Positions 55,145 to 63,866 of a stretch of DNA of 64,000 bases are shown here, piece after piece. Source of the DNA: Streptomyces fumanus (GTDB lineage Bacteria > Actinomycetota > Actinomycetes > Streptomycetales > Streptomycetaceae). The notes beneath the pieces were generated by a model. The model was not told the origin of the DNA, ran no database searches, and saw nothing but the letters and a program-made list of their open reading frames with translations. The number at the start of each line of letters is the position of its first letter. Position 1 is the first letter of the stretch. The stretch is taken from contig NZ_BNBI01000016.1 in the NCBI RefSeq assembly GCF_014655295.1, positions 109,107 to 173,106 on the forward strand, in the 5' to 3' direction. A program made the position numbers and the translations under genes.

Positions 55145-56374
55145 ATGGCACCGTACGAATCCGACGGCAGCACGACCGCCGGTGCGGCCGAGGAGCGGCG
55201 CGCGGCACGAGGGCGCAAGGCCACGCGGTACGCCGTTCCGGTCGCGGTGATAGGCGTCGCCGCGGCGACGATCGGGCTCGTTCCCGCGCTCGCCGACTCC
55301 GGGGACCCGGACCTTCCCGACATCACCGCGCAGCAACTCCTGGAGAAGATCGCCGCGTCGGACACCGAGCGGCTCTCCGGCACGGTCCGCATCAGCACCG
55401 ACCTCGGGCTGCCCGACCTCGGCGGCCTGGAGAGCGGCCTGCTCTCCGGCGGACCCGGCTCGCCGTCGGCCTCCGGCTCGGGCGACGGCGAGGACGGCGG
55501 CTCCGCCGCGGACCCCTCGACGAAGCTCACCGAGCTGGCCGCCGGCAGCCACACCCTGCGCGTCGCCGCCGACGGCCCCGACCGGCAGAAGGTCTCGCTG
55601 CTCCAGGACGGCTCCGAGTACAGCCTGATCCACGACGGCAAGGACGTCTGGGGCTACGACAGCGCGTCCAACGAGGTCTACCACTCCACCGTCGCCACCG
55701 GCACCGGCAAGGAGCGCGAGAAGGTCCCGGCCACGCCGAAGGACCTCACCGAGGAGGCCCTGAAGGCGGTGGACGACACCACGTCCGTGACCGTCGAGGG
55801 CACCGCCCAGGTCGCCGGACGCGACGCCTACCGGCTGGTCGTCAAGCCCCGGCAGGACGGCTCGACCGTCGGTCAGATCACCGTGTCCGTGGACGCGAGG
55901 ACCGGTACCCCGCTGAAGTTCACGCTCACCCCGGCGAGCGGCGGCGCTGCCGTGGTCGACGCGGGCTTCACCAAGGTCAGCTTCGCCAAGCCGGACGCGT
56001 CGACGTTCGACTTCACCCCGCCCAAGGGCGCGAAGGTCACCGAGGCCGACGAGACGGCGGCCGAGCTGCCCGAGCACGGCCAGAAGTCCCCGGGAGCGCC
56101 GGCCGGGGACCTCGACGGCCTGAAGGTCATCGGCGAGGGCTGGACCACGATCGCCTCCTTCGACACCGGCGGGAGCGGCCTGCCCACGGCGGACGCGGGC
56201 GGCGGCCTCGGCGACTTCCTGGGCTCGTTCGGCGACCAGGTCAAGGGCGACTTCGGCACGGGCACGGTGTTCAGCACCCGGCTGGTCAACGCCCTGATCA
56301 CCGACGACGGCAAGGTTTACGCCGGGGCGGTCACCAAGGAGGCCCTGGTGAAGGCGGCGAACGCGGCGAAGTGA
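55145..56374 (+). CDS. LolA-like secreted or membrane-anchored protein
   Basis: 409 residues, ATG 55145 with GGAGG 9 bases upstream. A cationic N-terminus and one hydrophobic helix (about 32-52, ending ALADSG) make it exported or anchored. The rest follows the LolA/MucB beta-barrel pattern: ADGPDRQKVSLLQDGSEYSLIHDGKDVWGYDSASNEVY, then GRDAYRLVVKP. In Gram-positive bacteria these proteins bind lipophilic ligands or sense lipoproteins. Two ABC transporter genes follow on the same strand, so it may hand over or receive their ligand. Ser/Gly-rich insert at about 100-125. Confidence 0.85.
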   Translation: MAPYESDGSTTAGAAEERRAARGRKATRYAVPVAVIGVAAATIGLVPALADSGDPDLPDITAQQLLEKIAASDTERLSGTVRISTDLGLPDLGGLESGLLSGGPGSPSASGSGDGEDGGSAADPSTKLTELAAGSHTLRVAADGPDRQKVSLLQDGSEYSLIHDGKDVWGYDSASNEVYHSTVATGTGKEREKVPATPKDLTEEALKAVDDTTSVTVEGTAQVAGRDAYRLVVKPRQDGSTVGQITVSVDARTGTPLKFTLTPASGGAAVVDAGFTKVSFAKPDASTFDFTPPKGAKVTEADETAAELPEHGQKSPGAPAGDLDGLKVIGEGWTTIASFDTGGSGLPTADAGGGLGDFLGSFGDQVKGDFGTGTVFSTRLVNALITDDGKVYAGAVTKEALVKAANAAK

Positions 56375-56415
56375 CCGCCTGCGGGACCGACAGGAACAAC
56401 TGAGCGAGGGAGCCG

Positions 56416-57447
56416 ATGGCCGAGGTGTCCGCCACGGAGCCGCACCCGGAGTCCGCGCCGAGCGCGCGCCCCGGACCGGGCCGTGAGCCCGAGCCGGGCG
56501 GGGAGTCCGCCTCGGCCCCGGCCGTCATCGAGACCCGTGGGCTGACCAAGCGCTACCGCGGTGGACAGCTCGCCGTCGACGGGCTGGACCTGTCCGTCCC
56601 GGCGGGCAGCGTCTTCGGCTTCCTCGGCCCCAACGGCTCCGGCAAGACCACCACCATCCGCATGCTGATGGGTCTGATCGAACCCACCTCGGGCACCGCC
56701 CGGGTGCTCGGCCGGCCCATGCCGGGCGCCGCCCGGACCGTACTGCCCCGGGTCGGCGCCCTCATCGAGGGCCCGGCCCTGTACGGCTTCCTGTCCGGCC
56801 GCGACAACCTGCTCCGCTACGACGCCGCCGACCCGACCGCCGACCCCCGCACCCGGCGCGAGCGGGTCGCCGCGGCCCTGGACCGGGTCGGGCTGACGGC
56901 CGCCGCCGGGAAGAAGGCGAAGGCGTACTCGCTGGGCATGAAGCAGCGGCTCGGGCTCGCGGCGGCCCTGCTCCAGCCGCGCCGCCTCCTCGTGCTGGAC
57001 GAGCCCACCAACGGGCTCGACCCCCAGGGCATGCGCGAGATCCGCGCCCTGGTGCGGGAACTGGCCTCCGACGGCACCACCGTCTTCCTCTCCTCCCACC
57101 TGCTGGACGAGATCGAGCAGGTCTGCACGCACGCCGCCGTCATGGCACGCGGCCGGCTGATCACCCAGGGCCGGGTCGCCGACCTGGCCGCCGGGGCGCG
57201 CGGCCGGCTGGTGGTGACCACGCCGGACCCGGGGGACGCGGCCCGGGTGCTGAAGGAACAGGGCGCCGGGGACATCGTGACCGCCGAGGACCGGGTGACC
57301 GCCGAGCCCCCCGACCGCGACCTCGCCGAGCTGAACGCGGCGCTGGTCACGGCCGGCGTCCGGGTCCGCGGCTTCGGGGTGGAACGCGCCTCCCTGGAGG
57401 ACGCGTTCGTGGCGCTGACCGGGGAGGGCTTCGATGTCGCGGGCTGA
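56416..57447 (+). CDS. ABC transporter ATP-binding protein
   Basis: 343 residues, ATG 56416 with GAGGGAGC before it. A 35-residue Pro/Glu-rich start precedes a full ATPase: Walker A GPNGSGKTTTI, signature YSLGMKQRLGLAAALL, Walker B LLVLDEPTNGLD, H-loop SSHLLDE. The group (CcmA-like, with an extra C-terminal domain of about 80 residues) works with ABC-2 permeases as an exporter. Its stop lies inside the permease gene (14-base overlap). Confidence 0.92.
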   Translation: MAEVSATEPHPESAPSARPGPGREPEPGGESASAPAVIETRGLTKRYRGGQLAVDGLDLSVPAGSVFGFLGPNGSGKTTTIRMLMGLIEPTSGTARVLGRPMPGAARTVLPRVGALIEGPALYGFLSGRDNLLRYDAADPTADPRTRRERVAAALDRVGLTAAAGKKAKAYSLGMKQRLGLAAALLQPRRLLVLDEPTNGLDPQGMREIRALVRELASDGTTVFLSSHLLDEIEQVCTHAAVMARGRLITQGRVADLAAGARGRLVVTTPDPGDAARVLKEQGAGDIVTAEDRVTAEPPDRDLAELNAALVTAGVRVRGFGVERASLEDAFVALTGEGFDVAG

Positions 57448-58336
57448 GACGGGCACGGCGACCGTACCGGCCGGGACCGGCGCGGCCGTCCGGTCGCCGC
57501 GGGCCCTGTGGACCCTCGGACTGCTCCGCAGCGAACTGTCGGTCACCTTCCGGCGCTGGCGGACCCTCGCCCTGCTGGGTGTGCTGGCCGCCGTGCCGGT
57601 GCTGGTCGGGATCGCCGTGAAGATCGAGACCGGCGACGGGGCGGGGGCCGGCGGTGACGCGGGCGGACCGGCGTTCATCTCGCAGATCACCAACAACGGA
57701 CTGTTCCTGGTCTTCACCGCGCTCGCCGCCACCCTCCCGTTCTTCCTGCCGATGGCGGTCGGCGTCGTCGCCGGGGACGCGGTGGCGGGCGAGTCCGGCG
57801 CGGGCACCCTGCGCTACCTCCTGGTCGCCCCGGCCGGCCGCACCCGCCTGCTGCTCACCAAGTACGCCGCCGTGCTCGCCTTCTGCCTCGCCGGCACCCT
57901 GGTGGTCGCCGTCTCCGCGCTGGCGGTCGGGGCGCTGCTGTTCCCGCTCGGCGAGCTGACGACGATCTCCGGTACGCGGATCTCCTTCGCCGAGGGCCTG
58001 CTCCGGGCCCTGGCGATCGCCCTGGTCGTCGCCGCGTCACTGATCGGCGTGGCCGCCCTCGGCCTGTTCGTGTCGACGCTGACGGGCAGTGGGATCGCGG
58101 CGATGGCGACCACCGTCGGGCTGCTGATCACCGTGCAGATCCTCGACCAGATCCCGCAGTTGCACGCCCTCCAGCCGTACTTCTTCTCCCACTACTGGCT
58201 CTCCTTCGCCGACCTGATGCGCGAACCGGTCTACTGGGACGACCTGATGAAGAACCTCGGTATCCAGGCGCTGTACGCGGCGGTGTTCGGCTCGGCGGCC
58301 TGGGCCCGCTTCACGGCGAAGGACATCACGGCGTGA
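57434..58336 (+). CDS. ABC-2 type transporter permease
   Basis: 300 residues, six helices; GVVAGDAVAGESGAGTLRYLLVAPAGRTRLLLTKY is the typical cytoplasmic loop of ABC-2 permeases (NatB-like). It forms the membrane part of an exporter with the preceding ATPase. The ligand is unknown; linkage to the LolA-like gene suggests a lipid, peptide or antibiotic. Confidence 0.9.
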   Translation: MSRAETGTATVPAGTGAAVRSPRALWTLGLLRSELSVTFRRWRTLALLGVLAAVPVLVGIAVKIETGDGAGAGGDAGGPAFISQITNNGLFLVFTALAATLPFFLPMAVGVVAGDAVAGESGAGTLRYLLVAPAGRTRLLLTKYAAVLAFCLAGTLVVAVSALAVGALLFPLGELTTISGTRISFAEGLLRALAIALVVAASLIGVAALGLFVSTLTGSGIAAMATTVGLLITVQILDQIPQLHALQPYFFSHYWLSFADLMREPVYWDDLMKNLGIQALYAAVFGSAAWARFTAKDITA

Positions 58337-58379
58337 CGGGGCATCGCTGTCTGACGGGGCATCACGGCAGCACGGACTG

Positions 58380-58402
58380 ACGGGGCACCACGGCGTGCCC
58401 GT
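58380..58402. terminator. Hairpin between ABC permease and amidase
   Basis: GGGCAC/GTGCCC stem (58383-58388 with 58395-58400), extended by two pairs and a one-base bulge, in the convergent gap. The gap also carries three direct copies of TGACGGGGCA. Confidence 0.45.
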
Positions 58403-58407
58403 GTCCC

Positions 58408-59625
58408 TCACCGCGTGACGCCGGCCGCCACCGCCAGCAGCAGCGCCTCCGCGCCGTGCGGCGCCACCGCCTGGAGCCCGACCGGACAGCCATCGGTGCC
58501 GAACCCGGCCGGGAGACTGAGCGCCGGGTGTCCGCTCAGGTTGAACGCCCAGGTCAGGGCAGTGGAGTAGCGGTCGCCGGGGCCCTCGTGGCCGTGCGGT
58601 GCGGTCGGGGTCGTCGGCGTCAGCAGCAGCGCCGCGCCGGTGAACAGCTCGGCCAGCCGCTCGTCGTTCACCGCCCGGGTGCGGTGCGCGGCCCGGAGGT
58701 CGGCGCCGGGGGTGCGCAGGGCCAGCCAGGCCGGTGCCGGGTCGGCCAGCCGCAGCGGACGCCGGGGCCGCACCAGCCGTACCGCACCGGCGTCGACCAG
58801 GCGGTCGACCGCCGCCCGCGCCAGCGCCACGGGCTCCTCGTCCGGCTCCGCGAACCCGAGGTCGGCCGACCAGACGGCGGGCACCGGCAGCTCCGGCCCG
58901 GTCACCGGCGCCGCGCCGGGCACGGGCAACTCCGGCCCGGCCTCCGGCGCCGCGCCGGGCACCATCACCCGCCAGTACGCCGCGAGGTCGGCGACCGAGC
59001 GGGCCAGCGCGCCGGGGGCGGTGAGCCCCGCCGGCCCGCCACCGGTACCGCCGCCGCTGCCCGGGCCGTTCGTCAGCTTCAGCCCCGCCACCCCGCACCA
59101 GGCCGCCGGGATCCGCACCGACCCGGCCCCGTCGCTCCCCGTCGCCAGCGGCACCAGCCCCGCCGCGACGGCCGCCGCCGAGCCGGCCGACGAGCCTCCC
59201 GGCGTACGGTCGGCCCGCCACGGGTTGACGGTGCGGCCCCCCGCCCCGAGCCCCCAGGTCTGCCACGGCGTGCCCGGACCGGGCACGGAGGTCGCGCCCA
59301 CCGGCACGCACCCGGCCGCCAGCAGCGGGCCCGCCGTCCGGAGCCCGCGCCGCCCCTTCACGCCGATCGGCACACCCGCCAACGGCAGCCGCTCGCCCGC
59401 CGCCACCCGGGCGTCGACCTCGCGGGCCCGCCGGGCCGCGTCCTCGCCCCACACCTCCAGGAACGCGCACAGGCCGGCGTCCCGCTCCGCGATCCGTGCC
59501 AGCGCCGCCGCGACGGTGTCGGCGGCGCGCACCGCGCCCGACCGCACCGCCTCGGCGATCTCCACGGCCCCCGCCGTCGCCACGTCCCCGTCCATCGCGT
59601 CCACGTTCCCGTCCACCGTCTCCAC
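58408..59625 (-). CDS. Amidase signature family protein
   Basis: 405 residues. The Ser-cisSer-Lys triad is visible: Lys in GVPIGVKGRRG, cis-Ser in PGGSSAGSAAAVAAG, and nucleophile Ser in GSDGAGSVRIPAAWCG. The family hydrolyses amides in the cytoplasm; the substrate is unknown and the GatA-specific context is missing. GTG 59625 is chosen because GGGAGGGGAC precedes it. A Gly/Pro-rich insert with two PVPGAAP/GPELPVP repeats sits at about residue 225-255. Confidence 0.88.
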   Translation of the reverse strand: METVDGNVDAMDGDVATAGAVEIAEAVRSGAVRAADTVAAALARIAERDAGLCAFLEVWGEDAARRAREVDARVAAGERLPLAGVPIGVKGRRGLRTAGPLLAAGCVPVGATSVPGPGTPWQTWGLGAGGRTVNPWRADRTPGGSSAGSAAAVAAGLVPLATGSDGAGSVRIPAAWCGVAGLKLTNGPGSGGGTGGGPAGLTAPGALARSVADLAAYWRVMVPGAAPEAGPELPVPGAAPVTGPELPVPAVWSADLGFAEPDEEPVALARAAVDRLVDAGAVRLVRPRRPLRLADPAPAWLALRTPGADLRAAHRTRAVNDERLAELFTGAALLLTPTTPTAPHGHEGPGDRYSTALTWAFNLSGHPALSLPAGFGTDGCPVGLQAVAPHGAEALLLAVAAGVTR

Positions 59626-59842
59626 GTCCCCTCCCGCATCGCTCGGCCAACCCCTCCGATCCGCCCGTGACGACCCTCGGCGCGGCCGTGACCTCCTGGA
59701 ACGAGTTCGTGACAGCGTGGTGACGTGAGAATCGGGAGCGAGCGGAGAGACTCGACCATAGGTGTTCGATTGGCTCCTGACGGCGCGGGACGGAAACCAC
59801 CGGCACGACCGCTCACGGAACCCGCCCACGAGTGAGGGGACG

Positions 59843-60847
59843 ATGGCTCGACTCAGCCGCGACAAGAAGCAGGACCACGGGCTCGGGGTGCGGCCGCTCG
59901 ACGTCCGGGTCCCGGCCGCCGGTGACGGCACGGTCGACGGCGTGCCGGTCGCCGCGGCCCCCGGCCAGGAGCTCCGGCAGGCCGTCCTGAACCGCCTGCA
60001 GAACCTCGCCCGCGCGGTCGGCGCCCCGGTGCTCGCCACCGTCCACGACGAACAGCTCGGCTACGTCCTCCCGCTCCGCGTCACCCCGGACGGCTCCAGC
60101 GACCTCACCGGCACCCCCACCCCGATCCCGGCCCCCGCGCCCGCGCCCACCACCCCCGCGAGCCCCCCGCGCCGGGACTCCCCCGCGACGGTCACCCTGC
60201 GCCGCCTCCCCAGGCCCGCCCCGCCCGCCCCGCCCGCCCCGGTCCGGAAGGCTCCGGCCGCCCCGCTCCCCGACCTCGCCCCTGAGCCGAAGCCCACCCC
60301 CACCCCCGCACGCGGGTTCGACGCCGTGGCCGAGGCCGTGCTCGGCGACGGGCCGATCACCGCGCCCGGCGACGGCACCGCCCCCGCGCTGCTCGCGGAG
60401 GAGACGGCGCGGATCAACGAGGCGGTACGGGACGGCCGTACGGAGGACGCCGCGCGGCTCGCGGAGGAGACCGTGGCGCGGGCGTCGCGGACGCTGGGCC
60501 CGGACCACCCCGAGGTGCTGAGGCTCCGCGAACTCACCGCGTACATCGCGTACCTCTCGGGCGATCCGGACCGCGCCCTGTGCCTCTCCCTGGAGCTGGC
60601 CCGCGCCCACCACCGGGCCGGCGACGCCGAGGCCGCGTACGGCAACGTGCAGAGCGCGGCGACCGCCTGGCGTGCCGTACGCGACCCCGAGCGGGGCCTG
60701 GAACTGGGTCAGGACCTGATCGGCCTGTGGTCCCGGCTGGTGGATGAGGGCGGTCCGGCCGCCGAGGACACCGACGGCCTGGACGCGGCCCGCACCCGCA
60801 TGGAGCGCCTCACCGGACGCGCCCGGGACCGCGCCGGAGCGGAGTGA
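59843..60847 (+). CDS. TPR-like protein with Pro-rich centre
   Basis: 334 residues, ATG 59843 with GAGGGG before it. Residues 1-95 are a small domain of unknown type; about 95-190 are a Pro/Ala/Thr-rich linker; about 195-334 are helical with TPR-like pairs (AARLAEETVARASRTLGPDHPEVLRLRELTAY, then GDAEAAYGNVQSAATAWRAV). No membrane segment. Probably a scaffold or partner protein; function unknown. Confidence 0.75.
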   Translation: MARLSRDKKQDHGLGVRPLDVRVPAAGDGTVDGVPVAAAPGQELRQAVLNRLQNLARAVGAPVLATVHDEQLGYVLPLRVTPDGSSDLTGTPTPIPAPAPAPTTPASPPRRDSPATVTLRRLPRPAPPAPPAPVRKAPAAPLPDLAPEPKPTPTPARGFDAVAEAVLGDGPITAPGDGTAPALLAEETARINEAVRDGRTEDAARLAEETVARASRTLGPDHPEVLRLRELTAYIAYLSGDPDRALCLSLELARAHHRAGDAEAAYGNVQSAATAWRAVRDPERGLELGQDLIGLWSRLVDEGGPAAEDTDGLDAARTRMERLTGRARDRAGAE

Positions 60848-60860
60848 CCGCGCCCGGTCA
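60845..60860. terminator. Mini hairpin made from two facing stop codons
   Basis: TGACCG, CGCC, CGGTCA: the plus-strand TGA of the TPR gene and the minus-strand TGA of the VOC gene form the two ends of one palindrome. Too short to be a sure terminator. Confidence 0.35.
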
Positions 60861-61346
60861 GTGGACGCAGAACTCGTTGCCCTCGGGGTCGCGCATCACG
60901 ACCCAGGCGCCGCCCTGCTCCTCGACCCGCCGCAGCGTCCGCGCGCCCAGCGTCTCCAGCCTCGCCACCTCGTCCTCGCGGCGTCCCTCGCCCGGGTGCA
61001 GGTCGAGGTGGAGGCGGTTCTTGCCGGTCTTGTCCTCGGGGACCCGCTGGAACAGCAGCCGCCGTCCCAGCCCCGTGCCGCTGTGCTGGTCGTAGGGCTC
61101 GTCGGGGTGGCGTACGGCGGCCAGGTCGCGCCAGGCGCGGCGGCCGTGCACCTCGACGGTCACCTCGGCCGGTACCGCGCCGAGGCCCAGCAGCTTCCCG
61201 ACGAGCGCGCTGTGGTCCTCGACCAGGTAGTTGAGGGCGGCGGCCCAGAAGTCGGCCTGCGCGTGCGGGTCGGCGGCGTCGACGACGAGCTTCCAGTGCA
61301 CGGGCGCGGCCACCGGGGCGCCGGATGCGGATGGTGTCTGCGTCAT
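60858..61346 (-). CDS. VOC (glyoxalase-like) family protein
   Basis: 162 residues, two babab modules of the vicinal-oxygen-chelate fold: VHWKLVVDAADPHAQADFWAAAL at the start, NRLHLDLHPGEGRREDEVARLETLGA and VVMRDPEGNEFCVH at the end. The His and Glu that bind metal in glyoxalases are present (HLDL; GNEFC). The substrate cannot be deduced. Proteins of this type often modify or bind small molecules. Confidence 0.88.
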   Translation of the reverse strand: MTQTPSASGAPVAAPVHWKLVVDAADPHAQADFWAAALNYLVEDHSALVGKLLGLGAVPAEVTVEVHGRRAWRDLAAVRHPDEPYDQHSGTGLGRRLLFQRVPEDKTGKNRLHLDLHPGEGRREDEVARLETLGARTLRRVEEQGGAWVVMRDPEGNEFCVH

Positions 61347-61350
61347 GCGC

Positions 61351-62388
61351 TCACTTATACGGGCCGCTGCCCGAACCCGAAGCCGCGACCTCCCCCGAAC
61401 CCGCAGCCGATACCGAAGCGGAAGCCGAGGCGGAAGCCGGAGACGCCGGCTTCTCCGGGGCCGCACCCGCCACCGCGCCCATCCGCAGCGCCACCGCGTT
61501 CCGCCGTGCCGTGCGCAGGGCGTTCCAGGTCAGCAGGGCCAGCGCCAGCCAGACCAGGGCGAAGCCGGCCCAGCGCTCGGGCGGCATGTCCTCACCGAAG
61601 TAGAAGATGCCGAGCAGGAACTGGAAGACCGGCGCCAGGTACTGGAGCAGTCCCAGCGTGGAGAGCGGCACGCGGATCGCCGCGGCGCCGAAGCAGACCA
61701 GGGGCAGCGCGGTGACCAGTCCGGTCGCGGCGAGCAGCGCCGCGTGACCGGCGCCCTCGGTGGTGAACGTCGAGTCGCCCCGCGCGCTCAGCCAGACCAG
61801 GTAGCCGACGGCCGGGAGGAACTGGATCGCGGTCTCGGCGGCCAGCGACTCCACGCCGCCGAGGTTGACCTTCTTCTTCACCAGTCCGTACGTGGCGAAG
61901 GAGAAGGCGAGGCAGAGGGAGATCCACGGCGGGCGGCCGTAGCCGACGGTGAGGACGACCACGGCGGCGAAGCCGGTGGCGACCGCCGCCCACTGCACGG
62001 GCCGCAGCCGTTCCTTGAGCAGCAGCACGCCCATGGCGATGGTGACCAGCGGGTTGATGAAGTACCCGAGGGACGCCTCGACGACATGGCCGCTGTTGAC
62101 GGCCCAGATGTAGACGCCCCAGTTGACGGTGATGACCGCGGCGGCGACGGTGACCAGGGCGAGCCTGCGCGGTTGCCGCAGCAGTTCGCCCGCCCAGGCC
62201 CAGCGCCGCACGACCAGCAGCGCGGCGGCGACGAAGACCAGCGACCAGGCCATGCGGTGGGCGAGGATCTCGCCCGCCCCGGCGGGCTTGAGCAGCGGCC
62301 AGAACAGGGGGACCAGGCCCCACATCCCGTACGCGGCGAAGCCGTTGAACAGACCTATTCGCTGCTCGCCCTTGGACGATCCGGCCAC
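61351..62388 (-). CDS. rarD: EamA family transporter RarD
   Basis: 345 residues with ten helices in two EamA halves. GLFNGFAAYGMWGLVPLFWPLL, ILAHRMAWSLVF and the C-terminal VPLSTLGLLQYLAPVFQFLLGIF are RarD signatures. GTG 62388 has AAGGAGGCAGCC before it. RarD-type proteins are drug/metabolite exporters of uncertain substrate. The last 35 residues are a Ser/Ala/Gly tail. It stops only 4 bases from the start of the VOC gene. Confidence 0.9.
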   Translation of the reverse strand: MAGSSKGEQRIGLFNGFAAYGMWGLVPLFWPLLKPAGAGEILAHRMAWSLVFVAAALLVVRRWAWAGELLRQPRRLALVTVAAAVITVNWGVYIWAVNSGHVVEASLGYFINPLVTIAMGVLLLKERLRPVQWAAVATGFAAVVVLTVGYGRPPWISLCLAFSFATYGLVKKKVNLGGVESLAAETAIQFLPAVGYLVWLSARGDSTFTTEGAGHAALLAATGLVTALPLVCFGAAAIRVPLSTLGLLQYLAPVFQFLLGIFYFGEDMPPERWAGFALVWLALALLTWNALRTARRNAVALRMGAVAGAAPEKPASPASASASASVSAAGSGEVAASGSGSGPYK

Positions 62389-62448
62389 GGCTGCCTCCTT
62401 CTCCGGTCCTGCGCGCCGGCACGACGGTAGCGCCGCGGACCGCCGCCT

Positions 62449-62478
62449 GTCATGCCCGTATCGCCATACGGTCATGAC
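62449..62478. promoter_or_regulatory. 30-bp dyad upstream of rarD
   Basis: GTCATG-C-CCGTAT-CGCC-ATACGG-T-CATGAC: two nested 6-bp arms with one unmatched position, in the 110-base gap between the QorB-like gene stop and the rarD start. It may be an operator for rarD or a terminator for the upstream gene. Confidence 0.45.
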
Positions 62479-62498
62479 GGGCGGCCGTCCGAGGAATG

Positions 62499-63353
62499 TC
62501 ACTTGCGCAGGGCGGCCCCGATGGCGTCGGCGATCGGGGTGGCCGGGCGGCCGATGAGCCGGGCGAGGTCGCCGGTGGTGACGGTCAGCTCGCCCTTCTC
62601 GATGGACGCCTCCACGCCGCCCAGGATCCCGGCCACCGGCTCGGGCAGCCCGGCGCCGATCAGGGCGCGGACGTACTCCTCGGCGCTCACCGGGCGGTAG
62701 ACGATCTCGCGGCCCGACTGCCGGCTCACCTCGGCCGCGTACTCGGCGAAGCTCCACGCCTCGTCGCCGCCCAGGTCGTACCGCTTGTTCTCGTGCCCCT
62801 CGCCGGTCAGTACGGCGACGGCGGCGGCCGCGTAGTCGGCGCGGGCGGCGGAGGAGACCCGGCCCTCGCCGGCGGCCTGGACGACGGCGCCTTGGTCCAG
62901 CACCTGGGCGAGGTGCTCGGTGTAGTTCTCGTGGTACCAGCCGTTGCCCAGGATCACGTACGGCAGACCGGAGGCGAGCAGCGTCTTCTCGGTGGCGCGG
63001 TGGTCGTCGGCGAGCGCGGCGGTCAGGCCGCTCGGGGCGCTGGTGTACGCCAGCAGCGCGACACCCGCCGCGGCGGCGGCGTCGATGACCGTCCGGTGCT
63101 GCGCCGGGCGGTCCTTGGTGACCTCGTTGCCGGAGATCAGCAGCGCCTTGTCGCCCGCCGAGAACAGGCCGTCGAAGGTCTCCGGGGCGTTGTAGTCGGC
63201 GACGGCCAGGCGCACCCCGCGCGCGGCGAGGTCGGCGGCCTTCTCCCGGTCGCGGACGACGGCGACGACCTGGTCGGCGGGGACCTTGGCGAGCAACTGC
63301 TCCACGACATGGCGGCCGAGGTGTCCGGTGGCTCCGGTGACGACGATGCTCAT
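62499..63353 (-). CDS. NAD(P)H-binding oxidoreductase, QorB/NmrA-like
   Basis: 284 residues. VVTGATGHLGRHVVEQLL is the dinucleotide motif; the rest follows the NmrA/atypical SDR pattern (LLISGNEVTKDRPAQHRTVIDAA, LPYVILGNGWYHENYTEHL). Such QorB (YtfG)-like enzymes reduce quinones with NADPH. It is divergent from an HxlR regulator exactly as ytfG/ytfH (qorB/qorR) pairs are in other bacteria, so it is probably controlled by that regulator. Confidence 0.88.
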   Translation of the reverse strand: MSIVVTGATGHLGRHVVEQLLAKVPADQVVAVVRDREKAADLAARGVRLAVADYNAPETFDGLFSAGDKALLISGNEVTKDRPAQHRTVIDAAAAAGVALLAYTSAPSGLTAALADDHRATEKTLLASGLPYVILGNGWYHENYTEHLAQVLDQGAVVQAAGEGRVSSAARADYAAAAVAVLTGEGHENKRYDLGGDEAWSFAEYAAEVSRQSGREIVYRPVSAEEYVRALIGAGLPEPVAGILGGVEASIEKGELTVTTGDLARLIGRPATPIADAIGAALRK

Positions 63354-63420
63354 GGTCTGCGTACTCCTCGTGCGGGGGTGTCCTTCTCTTGAGCACTCAC
63401 CCTAAGAGGGGCGCTAACTT

Positions 63421-63450
63421 TTGGACAGTACCCACTTTGAAGTAAGGTAC
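63421..63450 (+). promoter_or_regulatory. Promoter and overlapping operator of the HxlR gene
   Basis: TTGGAC (63421-63426) and TAAGGT (63443-63448), spacing 16. The start site would fall near 63455, the initiation codon, so the message is probably leaderless. A dyad GTACC...GGTAC (63428-63450) with inner ACTT/AAGT covers the spacer and -10 box, a position suited to autorepression. Confidence 0.55.
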
Positions 63451-63454
63451 AGGT

Positions 63455-63829
63455 GTGAAGGTAAGTGAGGACGCGGAGGCCAGGTGCCCGTACCGGCTGG
63501 TGCTGGAGCACATCACCAGCCGCTGGGGCGTGCTGGTCCTGATCGAGCTGCTCGACCGGCCGTACCGGTTCGGGGAACTGCGCCGCGCCATCGCCCGCGA
63601 CGGTCGCACGGCCAGCGAGAAGATGCTGACCCAGACGCTCCAGACCCTGGAGCGCGACGGCCTGGTGCACCGGGACGCGAAGCCGGTGATACCGCCCCGG
63701 GTGGACTACTCCCTGACCGACCTGGGCCGGGAGGCGGCCACGCAGGTGGCGGCCCTGTCCCGCTGGTCCAAGGAGCGGATGGCCGACGTGACGCGGGCCC
63801 GCCGGGCATACGACGAGGCCCGGGGCTGA
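63455..63829 (+). CDS. HxlR family transcriptional regulator (QorR-like)
   Basis: 124 residues from GTG 63455, no ribosome site. CPYRLVLEHITSRWGVLVLIELLDRPYRFGELRRAI is the HxlR signature with the conserved N-terminal Cys (Cys11) that acts as redox switch in QorR/YodB proteins; the winged helix follows (SEKMLTQTLQTLERDGLVHR). It likely senses quinones or oxidants and represses itself and the divergent reductase. Its TGA lies in the loop of the terminator at 63811. Confidence 0.9.
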   Translation: MKVSEDAEARCPYRLVLEHITSRWGVLVLIELLDRPYRFGELRRAIARDGRTASEKMLTQTLQTLERDGLVHRDAKPVIPPRVDYSLTDLGREAATQVAALSRWSKERMADVTRARRAYDEARG

Positions 63830-63848
63830 CCGGCCCCGGGCTTCGTCG
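63811..63848. terminator. 16-bp bidirectional terminator hairpin
   Basis: Arms 63811-63826 and 63833-63848, with one G-T wobble and a 6-base loop TGACCG. The HxlR stop codon TGA is the first three bases of the loop, so the 5' arm is coding. It separates the convergent HxlR and oxidoreductase genes. Confidence 0.8.
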
Positions 63849-63866
63849 CGTCGCAACCGCGGGCGG

